64,000 nucleotides of DNA from Molossus alvarezi (taxonomy: Eukaryota; Chordata; Mammalia; Chiroptera; Molossidae), in assembly GCA_037176705.1 (NCBI GenBank), contig JBAWUJ010000111.1, positions 1 to 64,000 of the forward strand, read 5' to 3'. The translations under genes and the position numbers were made by a program. Position 1 is the first letter of the stretch; every line of letters begins with the position of its first letter. The notes below the pieces were generated by a model. It saw nothing but the letters and a program-made list of their open reading frames with translations. It was not told where the DNA came from and ran no database searches. Shown here one piece after another: positions 20,101-34,135 of the stretch.

Positions 20101-22843
20101 GGTCAAGTGGGAGGGCAGGAGGGAGCGGGAAGAGGGAACTCTGCAACACCTCATGAGTTTATTCTCTTTGGCTTTCCCCACACACTCACTGCTTCAAGAA
20201 GCAATGTGGAGTCACACCAAGATTCCCCACGGGAGAACAGGAAGGAGGGGTTGACGGCAGGCAAGTTTCCTTAGTAGGCCTCCTCCTCGCCCAGCCGCAC
20301 CACTTGCCCTTGGCAGAGATTCCAGCGCCAGGCAAGGGGAGGAGTGGGGGCGAAAGCTTCACAGTGCCCAAAGGGTAGGGCCCCCGGCCCATGGGAAGCT
20401 GGAGGCAGGCGGGCCGAGCAGTAGAGGGGTGTCCCGTGGAACACATCTGCCGCTTTTCCATCGGACTGGAGCTTGGTGGGTTGTCGGGGCGGCGGCCCAA
20501 ACACACGGGTGGAGGGGGGCGCTCGCCTAGGGCGGGACTTTTGGGGGGGTTGCCCCGCCGGTTCGGGGCCCGCCGCCACAGGAGTGGTTCGCGGTGTCCT
20601 GCCAGGAATCCCTCCGTCACCCTCTTCAGTCCACCAAACCCCCTTTTTGTCTGGGAAAAGTGGACATGTGTAAAGAGGAGAAGCAAACGGACGACACAGC
20701 TCGGAGAGGCCGATTCACGTGGATTTTGTTTCCACGCGACACAGGTGTCAAGAAGTAAGTGTAAGGGATGAGGCCCCCACCTGCATTTCTCAGACCCGTG
20801 AAAGTAGTTTTCATGGCAGGTACTGCCGCGTGTCATTTGCCCCTACCCTGCTCCTACACACCGCCTTCCTTTTCCCCGGGGCGCAGGTGTGCTGCTAATT
20901 GCCACCATTCAGGGCGGCCGCGGCCCCGCCCCCTTCGCCCCGCCCCCGTCCTGACGGCCCATCCCCCTGTGCGCCGACCCGGCCAGCTGTCAACCTCCTC
21001 TGTGCGGAGCTTATCACAGCCGCCACCGGGCAGGTGCTGCGCGATTGCCACACGTCACAGTGAGGCCAGCCGGATCGCATCGCATCACATCGCATCGCAT
21101 CGCATCCTGACTAACGGGGCCACGGAGACGCGTGGCCCAGCGCTCGGGAGCCCGGGCTCGTGGTCGATTCACGGCAGCGGGAGGGTGCTTGGGACACTTG
21201 TCTTCTCTCCTCTGTTCTCTGCTTCTCTCTCTCTCTCTCGCTCGCTCTCTCTCTCTGTGTCTCTCTCTCCCGCCCCGCCCCCGTCTCCCTCTCCTCCTCT
21301 CTCTTACCCCCCTAGTCTCATAGAGCTCTCCTGTCTTGCAGGACAGGGAATTTCGCGGAGTCGTGGAAGGGACTGCTCCCCTAGGCCCCTCCTGTGCCGA
21401 GGAAGGTCAGGCGGGCAAGCGGATCCCCGGGCGGATTTGGGGATTTCCTCGGAGCGAGGAGGCAGCTTCTCTGTGCGATCTCGGTTCCGGCGGAGGACAC
21501 CTGCTGCGGGCAGCGAAGCCGGACCCCGGTGGCCTGGGGTTTGGGCCGGCGCCGCCGGTACGTCAACCATCCACAGGAGTGGAAACGGTCCTGGTGCACA
21601 CTGCAACTGTTTTCAGAGAGGTAGGGACTGTCGTGTCTTAGGTCAAATAAGTACTTTTGAAACATAAGTCCATCAAATCAACGTGTTCATAGTTATTGCC
21701 TGATCCGCCCGCGCCCGCCCAGCCCCCAGCACACCAGGCCAACCCCAGCCGGCCTCGCCCCCCCCACCCTGACACACACACACACGCACCCCCACGGACA
21801 CGCACACCGCCCCGCCCCCCCACACACACACTGACACAGCAGCGCCCAGTCACGGCCCGTTAGAGATCCGGTCCACTGGTGGACCCGGTCGCTGTCCGTT
21901 GCAGCGGCCAAGTCCGGTGCCGGGCAACCTGTCTCTCCGGTCGCCCAGGCAACCGGCGCGGTCTCGCGTCCCCCGCAAGTCGTCCTCGCTCGTTCGGTGC
22001 CTCGATCGCGTGACCGCGGTTCTGCGGGCAGACCCGGAAGCGGGCCGGAGAGAGGCACACACGCACAGACACTCCCTCCCTCCCTCGCACACAGACACAC
22101 ACGGGCCTCCACACCTCCCTCGCTCCCTCCCCCCCTCCCCCCCTTGGCCTCTGGCCAAATACAAATACAGAATCAGTCAATAAAACATTTCAATATCGCC
22201 GTGCTCTCGTCCTGTTCACGGGCTTTGCGTCAGTCTGCGGCGGCGGCGGCCCGGGCAGAGACCCTGAGAGGGCCGAGGAGATCTCCCTCTCCCTTTCGAC
22301 CTGGAGAATGTTCAGTGGGCTGGCGAGGGAAGAGCGGCTGCCAGCCGCCGAGCCGGCCCGCGCGGTTTGTTTCTCACGGAAGGCTTCCGGGCCCGTGAGG
22401 AGGGAGACGATCTGGTGGGAGACCTAAGAGTGTAGTGAGACATCAGGAGGGATACCTCGACTGGGAACATCCTCCCTGAGGAGCAAGGGTTTCCCTTCCC
22501 ACCCCGGGCCCCCACCCAGCTCAGGATCCCAGTACCAGGAAGAGACGTCCCCATCCCTTGTGGCTGTGCAAACCACCGGGGATCGAGGTCCAGGCTGAGG
22601 CTGCCGGGGTCCCAGGCAGTTCCTTTGAAAGGGCCTGCCCACGCACGGAGCTCCGGGGACCCTCTTTCTGCGGGCTGCAGAGTGGGGGTGGGTGGCAGGG
22701 AGGGACAGCGGCAGCTTGAAAGGCACCAGAGACATCCCTGGGAAGAACTGAGTCAGTCCTTTGGCATTGGGGTGAGAGCTGGAGGGGCAGCTTTGTCCCA
22801 GGCACACGTGCTGGTGGAGGCTGCTGTTCCATGGGTGAGCCCT
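17199..22843 (+). repeat. Macrosatellite unit 4 (first S allele, 5645 bp)
   Basis: Short minisatellite allele (minus 87 bp) with its two linked markers: T in tatttcttt after the minisatellite, and agaagtaag at about 20753. The CT tract is 2 bp longer and is followed by ctcttacc instead of ctctcacc near 21303. Upstream markers (gtgcc, caaaa) still match units 2-3, so the haplotype switch from unit 3 to unit 4 lies between about 18250 and 19222. Private change: A at 17552 where other units have G. The distal markers switch to ggcccggg, ccctttcg and ggggtg. Confidence 0.95.
19222..19273 (+). repeat. CTGGTG/CTG minisatellite, unit 4, short allele
   Basis: 52 bp: five hexamers, then five CTG triplets. 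It lacks the cgggtc/cag/ccg-interrupted middle of the long allele, consistent with one deletion between CTG-rich flanks. Confidence 0.95.
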
Positions 22844-25800
22844 TCCCTGGCGGGGCAGGCAGCCCGGTGGGCGGGCGCGCACCGTCCCTGGGACTCTGGT
22901 GACCTAGCACCCACTGTCTGGGCCACCCTGGTGATTGCCTGAGGCCCCGCCCCACGGCACATTCAGGCCCACCCAAGCGGTGTCCATTGATTTTTCCCTA
23001 GGATTGGCCTGTCTTGGCTCCCGCTTCACGAGGTCCTAAATTCTCTGAAACCAACAACACCTGGCCTCAGCGAGCCCCATACCTCCTCTGGCTCACTGGC
23101 CCCAGGCCTGGCAGTAGTAGCAGCCAGCGTTGGGCCCCAGCTTGACATTGCCTAGGCACCTCCAAGACCAGCACAGAAGGCAGCCATGTGTAGATCGCTT
23201 TGTAGCTTATGTCTGGTGGCCCCGGGGAGAACACACAGGGGCAGTGGCTGACCTCGCCCCGGAGCCAGCCTAGAAGAGTTGGCCTTTCCTTTGCTCCTTT
23301 TCCCTTCAGAATATTACAATGGCATCCTCAGTACCTGGAGGTGGGTCTTTGTGCTTCTTTCTCAATAGGCTGTACGTATGTGTTCTTTTTCTTGCTTCTC
23401 TCTTTCCTCCCTCCCTCCCTCCCTCTCTGGCTAGAGCCCTTTGGGGCTCAGGGCAAGACTGAGGAAGTTGTACAGAGAGCTCCCACATGCCCACGGCCCT
23501 GTAGTCCCTGCTCCTTCTTCCCCAAGTCACACACGGGCAGGCACGCAGGCACCCAATGCGTGAATTTTCTGAGGCCCAGAGGCCTGCTGCAGAACTTAGG
23601 ATGAAAACCCTACCCTGCTCTTTTCCAGAAAGACAGGCATGGGCCTAAGCAAGGTGGCCTGGCCTGGGCTGGGCCTGGGGAGTGGGGGTGGGGTTAGGGG
23701 GTGGGAAGGGAAGGCCAGGGCCACTTATTCCAAGGGAACAGCAATGGCTTGATTCAAATGCAGAGAGCCTGGGACTTTGCCTGAGGCTTCTACAACTCCC
23801 CCACACTTAGGCCACTGATTCCAAGCTGCAGGAAGGGAGCAGGGTCAGTCTGGAGCTGAAAGAGTTCGCCTCCATGTGCCAAAGCCGAAAACTGCCCTCC
23901 ACCCTCTGAGAAAGGGCAGGGTGTGGGTGGGGGTGAGGTGGCGGTTGGGTGGTGGTGGTGGTGGTGGTGAGCGGTGGCGGTTTAGGGGTGCAAGTGCAGG
24001 GCATCCAAGGAGAAGTTAAAGAGTCCATCTCGGCGTCATAGATTCCCCAGGCCAAACGCCGGTGTGGAGTGATGAGGGTCCAGGGAGGCCTGGTAGGGGA
24101 TGAATGGACTCAGTAACCCTGTGTCTCGGTAACAACAAGCACACTCGTACTGAAACACTGTGCTCCAGCTGACGATTTTGGTAACTCACCTTTAGGTACC
24201 CTTCACATGGATGGATGGAGAGATGGTTGGGTGGGTGGGTGGATGGATGGATGGTGAGCACTGAACTGGACAGACAGGACACACCGATCCTCCCTCCGAC
24301 CACCGATTTCCAAGGGTAGGTCCGGGCCTAGGACATGGGCAACCCCCCATCAAGTGAATTTAGTTAACACCTTTGTAATTTGGACCATCAGTGAGTTTAG
24401 TGTAGGTCTCTGGGTCTGTGAGGCCACTACACAGGCCTCCCCTGAGCTCGCCTGTGTTCCTATGTGTATGTGGCCCCTGCTACGCGCACACGCGCGCACA
24501 CACACGGTACTCTCCTCCGGAGAGCCCTGACTCCTAAGTCGTGATCCAGGGGTTGTTTGAAACATCACCCCAAAGGAGTGGACCCCAGGAGGGGGATGTG
24601 AACATATGTCCTAGATGCCAGTGAACTGTGTGTTCTTAAAAGGGTTCAGATCTGAGGTCGTAGGTGATGTTTATATTTACTACCCTGCAATGAGAACCTA
24701 GAAACAAGTCAGGACATCAAAAATCCCTCTCTTTGAAAGTCAGGGAGTTCCTGCATGTGTCAGAGAGGGTCCCCTATTTGTCTCCTGGCCTTCCACAGAA
24801 TTCACCCCAGGACCTGAGGTGTAATCTTTGAGTCTGATGAGTTTTTTGAGTCATTCTTTGTTGTTGCTGGTGCTGGTGCTGGTGCTGGTGCTGGTGCTGC
24901 TGCTGCTGCTGGTGCTGGTTCTTCAGTTAATCCTCACCCGAGGGTATTTCTTTGATTTGCAGTTGGACACTGAAATGGCAGGATAATTCTGGGAGAAGAG
25001 GAACGGAGAAACCGAGGCAGGAAAGTTAAACAGAGCCAAAGAGCTTTGCGGGACGTGTTTAGCAGGGCCTTGTCTTGAGAACCAGGCCAACAGACTCTAT
25101 TTGTCACAGAAGTGTGCAGCAGAGGAGGGGGCACGGAAGGGGAGAGGGGGAGAATTCAGACACCACTCATCCTGAAGTTGTTGGGACAGCAGGGAGGGAG
25201 GGAGGGAGAGAGGAAGGAGGAAAGAAGAGTGTAAAGGAATGGACCAAGCAACCAAGCAACCAAGCGACAAAAGAGGCAGGTCCTTCCCAGGAATAGACCA
25301 AAGAAAAGGGGAGACTTTTGGAGTCCAACTGCACCAGGAATATCTAGGCGAGGAACTCAAACACAAAAACTTCCAGACAGAAGGGGATGTGAGGCAGAAA
25401 AGGCTCTTTAGATGAGCTGACAGCCTGCCTGTGCTTCCTAGGCCAGACGCGTAGGTGGGCTCGCTCCGTTTCCGTAATAAATGTGCATGAGTTCAGGTTG
25501 TGCTCCATTCACTTGCACTCACGTTGCAATAAATTCACGGAGCGAGCGGAAAGCAGATGTTATGTGCAGTGTCTCCTCCACCTCCTTCCCCATGAGAACA
25601 CAAAGATCCAGGCTGGGGACAGCCCTCTGCCGGTGATTCAGGGGATCGTCCAGTCACACCTCTCTGGTGTCTGTGAGCGGCGGTGCAGGTCCCATTTTCA
25701 TCACAGGCGGCCTTTGAGAGGGAGTGGGAGGGGGGCAGGGGGTATGGTCAAGTGGGAGGGCAGGAGGGAGCGGGAAGAGGGAACTCTGCAACACCTCATG

Positions 25801-28492
25801 AGTTTATTCTCTTTGGCTTTCCCCACACACTCACTGCTTCAAGAAGCAATGTGGAGTCACACCAAGATTCCCCACGGGAGAACAGGAAGGAGGGGTTGAC
25901 GGCAGGCAAGTTTCCTTAGTAGGCCTCCTCCTCGCCCAGCCGCACCACTTGCCCTTGGCAGAGATTCCAGCGCCAGGCAAGGGGAGGAGTGGGGGCGAAA
26001 GCTTCACAGTGCCCAAAGGGTAGGGCCCCCGGCCCATGGGAAGCTGGAGGCAGGCGGGCCGAGCAGTAGAGGGGTGTCCCGTGGAACACATCTGCCGCTT
26101 TTCCATCGGACTGGAGCTTGGTGGGTTGTCGGGGCGGCGGCCCAAACACACGGGTGGAGGGGGGCGCTCGCCTAGGGCGGGACTTTTGGGGGGGTTGCCC
26201 CGCCGGTTCGGGGCCCGCCGCCACAGGAGTGGTTCGCGGTGTCCTGCCAGGAATCCCTCCGTCACCCTCTTCAGTCCACCAAACCCCCTTTTTGTCTGGG
26301 AAAAGTGGACATGTGTAAAGAGGAGAAGCAAACGGACGACACAGCTCGGAGAGGCCGATTCACGTGGATTTTGTTTCCACGCGACACAGGTGTCAAGAAG
26401 TAAGTGTAAGGGATGAGGCCCCCACCTGCATTTCTCAGACCCGTGAAAGTAGTTTTCATGGCAGGTACTGCCGCGTGTCATTTGCCCCTACCCTGCTCCT
26501 ACACACCGCCTTCCTTTTCCCCGGGGCGCAGGTGTGCTGCTAATTGCCACCATTCAGGGCGGCCGCGGCCCCGCCCCCTTCGCCCCGCCCCCGTCCTGAC
26601 GGCCCATCCCCCTGTGCGCCGACCCGGCCAGCTGTCAACCTCCTCTGTGCGGAGCTTATCACAGCCGCCACCGGGCAGGTGCTGCGCGATTGCCACACGT
26701 CACAGTGAGGCCAGCCGGATCGCATCGCATCACATCGCATCGCATCGCATCCTGACTAACGGGGCCACGGAGACGCGTGGCCCAGCGCTCGGGAGCCCGG
26801 GCTCGTGGTCGATTCACGGCAGCGGGAGGGTGCTTGGGACACTTGTCTTCTCTCCTCTGTTCTCTGCTTCTCTCTCTCTCTCTCTCTCGCTCGCTCTCTC
26901 TCTCTGTGTCTCTCTCTCCCGCCCCGCCCCCGTCTCCCTCTCCTCCTCTCTCTTACCCCCCTAGTCTCATAGAGCTCTCCTGTCTTGCAGGACAGGGAAT
27001 TTCGCGGAGTCGTGGAAGGGACTGCTCCCCTAGGCCCCTCCTGTGCCGAGGAAGGTCAGGCGGGCAAGCGGATCCCCGGGCGGATTTGGGGATTTCCTCG
27101 GAGCGAGGAGGCAGCTTCTCTGTGCGATCTCGGTTCCGGCGGAGGACACCTGCTGCGGGCAGCGAAGCCGGACCCCGGTGGCCTGGGGTTTGGGCCGGCG
27201 CCGCCGGTACGTCAACCATCCACAGGAGTGGAAACGGTCCTGGTGCACACTGCAACTGTTTTCAGAGAGGTAGGGACTGTCGTGTCTTAGGTCAAATAAG
27301 TACTTTTGAAACATAAGTCCATCAAATCAACGTGTTCATAGTTATTGCCTGATCCGCCCGCGCCCGCCCAGCCCCCAGCACACCAGGCCAACCCCAGCCG
27401 GCCTCGCCCCCCCCACCCTGACACACACACACACGCACCCCCACGGACACGCACACCGCCCCGCCCCCCCACACACACACTGACACAGCAGCGCCCAGTC
27501 ACGGCCCGTTAGAGATCCGGTCCACTGGTGGACCCGGTCGCTGTCCGTTGCAGCGGCCAAGTCCGGTGCCGGGCAACCTGTCTCTCCGGTCGCCCAGGCA
27601 ACCGGCGCGGTCTCGCGTCCCCCGCAAGTCGTCCTCGCTCGTTCGGTGCCTCGATCGCGTGACCGCGGTTCTGCGGGCAGACCCGGAAGCGGGCCGGAGA
27701 GAGGCACACACGCACAGACACTCCCTCCCTCCCTCGCACACAGACACACACGGGCCTCCACACCTCCCTCGCTCCCTCCCCCCCTCCCCCCCTTGGCCTC
27801 TGGCCAAATACAAATACAGAATCAGTCAATAAAACATTTCAATATCGCCGTGCTCTCGTCCTGTTCACGGGCTTTGCGTCAGTCTGCGGCGGCGGCGGCC
27901 CGGGCAGAGACCCTGAGAGGGCCGAGGAGATCTCCCTCTCCCTTTCGACCTGGAGAATGTTCAGTGGGCTGGCGAGGGAAGAGCGGCTGCCAGCCGCCGA
28001 GCCGGCCCGCGCGGTTTGTTTCTCACGGAAGGCTTCCGGGCCCGTGAGGAGGGAGACGATCTGGTGGGAGACCTAAGAGTGTAGTGAGACATCAGGAGGG
28101 ATACCTCGACTGGGAACATCCTCCCTGAGGAGCAAGGGTTTCCCTTCCCACCCCGGGCCCCCACCCAGCTCAGGATCCCAGTACCAGGAAGAGACGTCCC
28201 CATCCCTTGTGGCTGTGCAAACCACCGGGGATCGAGGTCCAGGCTGAGGCTGCCGGGGTCCCAGGCAGTTCCTTTGAAAGGGCCTGCCCACGCACGGAGC
28301 TCCGGGGACCCTCTTTCTGCGGGCTGCAGAGTGGGGGTGGGTGGCAGGGAGGGACAGCGGCAGCTTGAAAGGCACCAGAGACATCCCTGGGAAGAACTGA
28401 GTCAGTCCTTTGGCATTGGGGTGAGAGCTGGAGGGGCAGCTTTGTCCCAGGCACACGTGCTGGTGGAGGCTGCTGTTCCATGGGTGAGCCCT
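22844..28492 (+). repeat. Macrosatellite unit 5 (S allele, 5649 bp)
   Basis: S allele with a CT tract 6 bp longer than standard (near 26872-26888), which explains its length against unit 6. It has A at 22959 (cacggcacatt), otherwise seen only in units 11 and 12, and ctccttcttcc near 23511, shared only with unit 6. From here on the upstream markers are gggcc (until unit 11) and cgaaa. Confidence 0.95.
24867..24918 (+). repeat. CTGGTG/CTG minisatellite, unit 5, short allele
   Basis: 52 bp, same as unit 4. Confidence 0.95.
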
Positions 28493-31400
28493 TCCCTGGC
28501 GGGGCAGGCAGCCCGGTGGGCGGGCGCGCACCGTCCCTGGGACTCTGGTGACCTAGCACCCACTGTCTGGGCCACCCTGGTGATTGCCTGAGGCCCCGCC
28601 CCACGGCCCATTCAGGCCCACCCAAGCGGTGTCCATTGATTTTTCCCTAGGATTGGCCTGTCTTGGCTCCCGCTTCACGAGGTCCTAAATTCTCTGAAAC
28701 CAACAACACCTGGCCTCAGCGAGCCCCATACCTCCTCTGGCTCACTGGCCCCAGGCCTGGCAGTAGTAGCAGCCAGCGTTGGGCCCCAGCTTGACATTGC
28801 CTAGGCACCTCCAAGACCAGCACAGAAGGCAGCCATGTGTAGATCGCTTTGTAGCTTATGTCTGGTGGCCCCGGGGAGAACACACAGGGGCAGTGGCTGA
28901 CCTCGCCCCGGAGCCAGCCTAGAAGAGTTGGCCTTTCCTTTGCTCCTTTTCCCTTCAGAATATTACAATGGCATCCTCAGTACCTGGAGGTGGGTCTTTG
29001 TGCTTCTTTCTCAATAGGCTGTACGTATGTGTTCTTTTTCTTGCTTCTCTCTTTCCTCCCTCCCTCCCTCCCTCTCTGGCTAGAGCCCTTTGGGGCTCAG
29101 GGCAAGACTGAGGAAGTTGTACAGAGAGCTCCCACATGCCCACGGCCCTGTAGTCCCTGCTCCTTCTTCCCCAAGTCACACACGGGCAGGCACGCAGGCA
29201 CCCAATGCGTGAATTTTCTGAGGCCCAGAGGCCTGCTGCAGAACTTAGGATGAAAACCCTACCCTGCTCTTTTCCAGAAAGACAGGCATGGGCCTAAGCA
29301 AGGTGGCCTGGCCTGGGCTGGGCCTGGGGAGTGGGGGTGGGGTTAGGGGGTGGGAAGGGAAGGCCAGGGCCACTTATTCCAAGGGAACAGCAATGGCTTG
29401 ATTCAAATGCAGAGAGCCTGGGACTTTGCCTGAGGCTTCTACAACTCCCCCACACTTAGGCCACTGATTCCAAGCTGCAGGAAGGGAGCAGGGTCAGTCT
29501 GGAGCTGAAAGAGTTCGCCTCCATGTGCCAAAGCCGAAAACTGCCCTCCACCCTCTGAGAAAGGGCAGGGTGTGGGTGGGGGTGAGGTGGCGGTTGGGTG
29601 GTGGTGGTGGTGGTGGTGAGCGGTGGCGGTTTAGGGGTGCAAGTGCAGGGCATCCAAGGAGAAGTTAAAGAGTCCATCTCGGCGTCATAGATTCCCCAGG
29701 CCAAACGCCGGTGTGGAGTGATGAGGGTCCAGGGAGGCCTGGTAGGGGATGAATGGACTCAGTAACCCTGTGTCTCGGTAACAACAAGCACACTCGTACT
29801 GAAACACTGTGCTCCAGCTGACGATTTTGGTAACTCACCTTTAGGTACCCTTCACATGGATGGATGGAGAGATGGTTGGGTGGGTGGGTGGATGGATGGA
29901 TGGTGAGCACTGAACTGGACAGACAGGACACACCGATCCTCCCTCCGACCACCGATTTCCAAGGGTAGGTCCGGGCCTAGGACATGGGCAACCCCCCATC
30001 AAGTGAATTTAGTTAACACCTTTGTAATTTGGACCATCAGTGAGTTTAGTGTAGGTCTCTGGGTCTGTGAGGCCACTACACAGGCCTCCCCTGAGCTCGC
30101 CTGTGTTCCTATGTGTATGTGGCCCCTGCTACGCGCACACGCGCGCACACACACGGTACTCTCCTCCGGAGAGCCCTGACTCCTAAGTCGTGATCCAGGG
30201 GTTGTTTGAAACATCACCCCAAAGGAGTGGACCCCAGGAGGGGGATGTGAACATATGTCCTAGATGCCAGTGAACTGTGTGTTCTTAAAAGGGTTCAGAT
30301 CTGAGGTCGTAGGTGATGTTTATATTTACTACCCTGCAATGAGAACCTAGAAACAAGTCAGGACATCAAAAATCCCTCTCTTTGAAAGTCAGGGAGTTCC
30401 TGCATGTGTCAGAGAGGGTCCCCTATTTGTCTCCTGGCCTTCCACAGAATTCACCCCAGGACCTGAGGTGTAATCTTTGAGTCTGATGAGTTTTTTGAGT
30501 CATTCTTTGTTGTTGCTGGTGCTGGTGCTGGTGCTGGTGCTGGTGCTGCTGCTGCTGCTGGTGCTGGTTCTTCAGTTAATCCTCACCCGAGGGTATTTCT
30601 TTGATTTGCAGTTGGACACTGAAATGGCAGGATAATTCTGGGAGAAGAGGAACGGAGAAACCGAGGCAGGAAAGTTAAACAGAGCCAAAGAGCTTTGCGG
30701 GACGTGTTTAGCAGGGCCTTGTCTTGAGAACCAGGCCAACAGACTCTATTTGTCACAGAAGTGTGCAGCAGAGGAGGGGGCACGGAAGGGGAGAGGGGGA
30801 GAATTCAGACACCACTCATCCTGAAGTTGTTGGGACAGCAGGGAGGGAGGGAGGGAGAGAGGAAGGAGGAAAGAAGAGTGTAAAGGAATGGACCAAGCAA
30901 CCAAGCAACCAAGCGACAAAAGAGGCAGGTCCTTCCCAGGAATAGACCAAAGAAAAGGGGAGACTTTTGGAGTCCAACTGCACCAGGAATATCTAGGCGA
31001 GGAACTCAAACACAAAAACTTCCAGACAGAAGGGGATGTGAGGCAGAAAAGGCTCTTTAGATGAGCTGACAGCCTGCCTGTGCTTCCTAGGCCAGACGCG
31101 TAGGTGGGCTCGCTCCGTTTCCGTAATAAATGTGCATGAGTTCAGGTTGTGCTCCATTCACTTGCACTCACGTTGCAATAAATTCACGGAGCGAGCGGAA
31201 AGCAGATGTTATGTGCAGTGTCTCCTCCACCTCCTTCCCCATGAGAACACAAAGATCCAGGCTGGGGACAGCCCTCTGCCGGTGATTCAGGGGATCGTCC
31301 AGTCACACCTCTCTGGTGTCTGTGAGCGGCGGTGCAGGTCCCATTTTCATCACAGGCGGCCTTTGAGAGGGAGTGGGAGGGGGGCAGGGGGTATGGTCAA

Positions 31401-34135
31401 GTGGGAGGGCAGGAGGGAGCGGGAAGAGGGAACTCTGCAACACCTCATGAGTTTATTCTCTTTGGCTTTCCCCACACACTCACTGCTTCAAGAAGCAATG
31501 TGGAGTCACACCAAGATTCCCCACGGGAGAACAGGAAGGAGGGGTTGACGGCAGGCAAGTTTCCTTAGTAGGCCTCCTCCTCGCCCAGCCGCACCACTTG
31601 CCCTTGGCAGAGATTCCAGCGCCAGGCAAGGGGAGGAGTGGGGGCGAAAGCTTCACAGTGCCCAAAGGGTAGGGCCCCCGGCCCATGGGAAGCTGGAGGC
31701 AGGCGGGCCGAGCAGTAGAGGGGTGTCCCGTGGAACACATCTGCCGCTTTTCCATCGGACTGGAGCTTGGTGGGTTGTCGGGGCGGCGGCCCAAACACAC
31801 GGGTGGAGGGGGGCGCTCGCCTAGGGCGGGACTTTTGGGGGGGTTGCCCCGCCGGTTCGGGGCCCGCCGCCACAGGAGTGGTTCGCGGTGTCCTGCCAGG
31901 AATCCCTCCGTCACCCTCTTCAGTCCACCAAACCCCCTTTTTGTCTGGGAAAAGTGGACATGTGTAAAGAGGAGAAGCAAACGGACGACACAGCTCGGAG
32001 AGGCCGATTCACGTGGATTTTGTTTCCACGCGACACAGGTGTCAAGAAGTAAGTGTAAGGGATGAGGCCCCCACCTGCATTTCTCAGACCCGTGAAAGTA
32101 GTTTTCATGGCAGGTACTGCCGCGTGTCATTTGCCCCTACCCTGCTCCTACACACCGCCTTCCTTTTCCCCGGGGCGCAGGTGTGCTGCTAATTGCCACC
32201 ATTCAGGGCGGCCGCGGCCCCGCCCCCTTCGCCCCGCCCCCGTCCTGACGGCCCATCCCCCTGTGCGCCGACCCGGCCAGCTGTCAACCTCCTCTGTGCG
32301 GAGCTTATCACAGCCGCCACCGGGCAGGTGCTGCGCGATTGCCACACGTCACAGTGAGGCCAGCCGGATCGCATCGCATCACATCGCATCGCATCGCATC
32401 CTGACTAACGGGGCCACGGAGACGCGTGGCCCAGCGCTCGGGAGCCCGGGCTCGTGGTCGATTCACGGCAGCGGGAGGGTGCTTGGGACACTTGTCTTCT
32501 CTCCTCTGTTCTCTGCTTCTCTCTCTCTCTCGCTCGCTCTCTCTCTCTGTGTCTCTCTCTCCCGCCCCGCCCCCGTCTCCCTCTCCTCCTCTCTCTCACC
32601 CCCCTAGTCTCATAGAGCTCTCCTGTCTTGCAGGACAGGGAATTTCGCGGAGTCGTGGAAGGGACTGCTCCCCTAGGCCCCTCCTGTGCCGAGGAAGGTC
32701 AGGCGGGCAAGCGGATCCCCGGGCGGATTTGGGGATTTCCTCGGAGCGAGGAGGCAGCTTCTCTGTGCGATCTCGGTTCCGGCGGAGGACACCTGCTGCG
32801 GGCAGCGAAGCCGGACCCCGGTGGCCTGGGGTTTGGGCCGGCGCCGCCGGTACGTCAACCATCCACAGGAGTGGAAACGGTCCTGGTGCACACTGCAACT
32901 GTTTTCAGAGAGGTAGGGACTGTCGTGTCTTAGGTCAAATAAGTACTTTTGAAACATAAGTCCATCAAATCAACGTGTTCATAGTTATTGCCTGATCCGC
33001 CCGCGCCCGCCCAGCCCCCAGCACACCAGGCCAACCCCAGCCGGCCTCGCCCCCCCCACCCTGACACACACACACACGCACCCCCACGGACACGCACACC
33101 GCCCCGCCCCCCCACACACACACTGACACAGCAGCGCCCAGTCACGGCCCGTTAGAGATCCGGTCCACTGGTGGACCCGGTCGCTGTCCGTTGCAGCGGC
33201 CAAGTCCGGTGCCGGGCAACCTGTCTCTCCGGTCGCCCAGGCAACCGGCGCGGTCTCGCGTCCCCCGCAAGTCGTCCTCGCTCGTTCGGTGCCTCGATCG
33301 CGTGACCGCGGTTCTGCGGGCAGACCCGGAAGCGGGCCGGAGAGAGGCACACACGCACAGACACTCCCTCCCTCCCTCGCACACAGACACACACGGGCCT
33401 CCACACCTCCCTCGCTCCCTCCCCCCCTCCCCCCCTTGGCCTCTGGCCAAATACAAATACAGAATCAGTCAATAAAACATTTCAATATCGCCGTGCTCTC
33501 GTCCTGTTCACGGGCTTTGCGTCAGTCTGCGGCGGCGGCGGCCCGGGCAGAGACCCTGAGAGGGCCGAGGAGATCTCCCTCTCCCTTTCGACCTGGAGAA
33601 TGTTCAGTGGGCTGGCGAGGGAAGAGCGGCTGCCAGCCGCCGAGCCGGCCCGCGCGGTTTGTTTCTCACGGAAGGCTTCCGGGCCCGTGAGGAGGGAGAC
33701 GATCTGGTGGGAGACCTAAGAGTGTAGTGAGACATCAGGAGGGATACCTCGACTGGGAACATCCTCCCTGAGGAGCAAGGGTTTCCCTTCCCACCCCGGG
33801 CCCCCACCCAGCTCAGGATCCCAGTACCAGGAAGAGACGTCCCCATCCCTTGTGGCTGTGCAAACCACCGGGGATCGAGGTCCAGGCTGAGGCTGCCGGG
33901 GTCCCAGGCAGTTCCTTTGAAAGGGCCTGCCCACGCACGGAGCTCCGGGGACCCTCTTTCTGCGGGCTGCAGAGTGGGGGTGGGTGGCAGGGAGGGACAG
34001 CGGCAGCTTGAAAGGCACCAGAGACATCCCTGGGAAGAACTGAGTCAGTCCTTTGGCATTGGGGTGAGAGCTGGAGGGGCAGCTTTGTCCCAGGCACACG
34101 TGCTGGTGGAGGCTGCTGTTCCATGGGTGAGCCCT
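28493..34135 (+). repeat. Macrosatellite unit 6 (S allele, 5643 bp)
   Basis: S allele with the standard CT tract. It shares ctccttcttcc with unit 5 in its first part, but its CT-tract region matches units 7-9 (ctctcacc), so it looks like a recombinant between a unit-5-like and a unit-7-like copy. Distal markers are ggcccggg, ccctttcg and ggggtg. Confidence 0.95.
30516..30567 (+). repeat. CTGGTG/CTG minisatellite, unit 6, short allele
   Basis: 52 bp, same as unit 4. Confidence 0.95.

Noticed and set aside
20768..21667. 299-codon plus-strand open frame, the longest in the window
   Set aside because: It exists only in unit 4, because the CT tract is 2 bp longer there and joins two frames. Its middle is Ser/Leu low complexity. 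Neighbouring units do not have it, and there is no domain.
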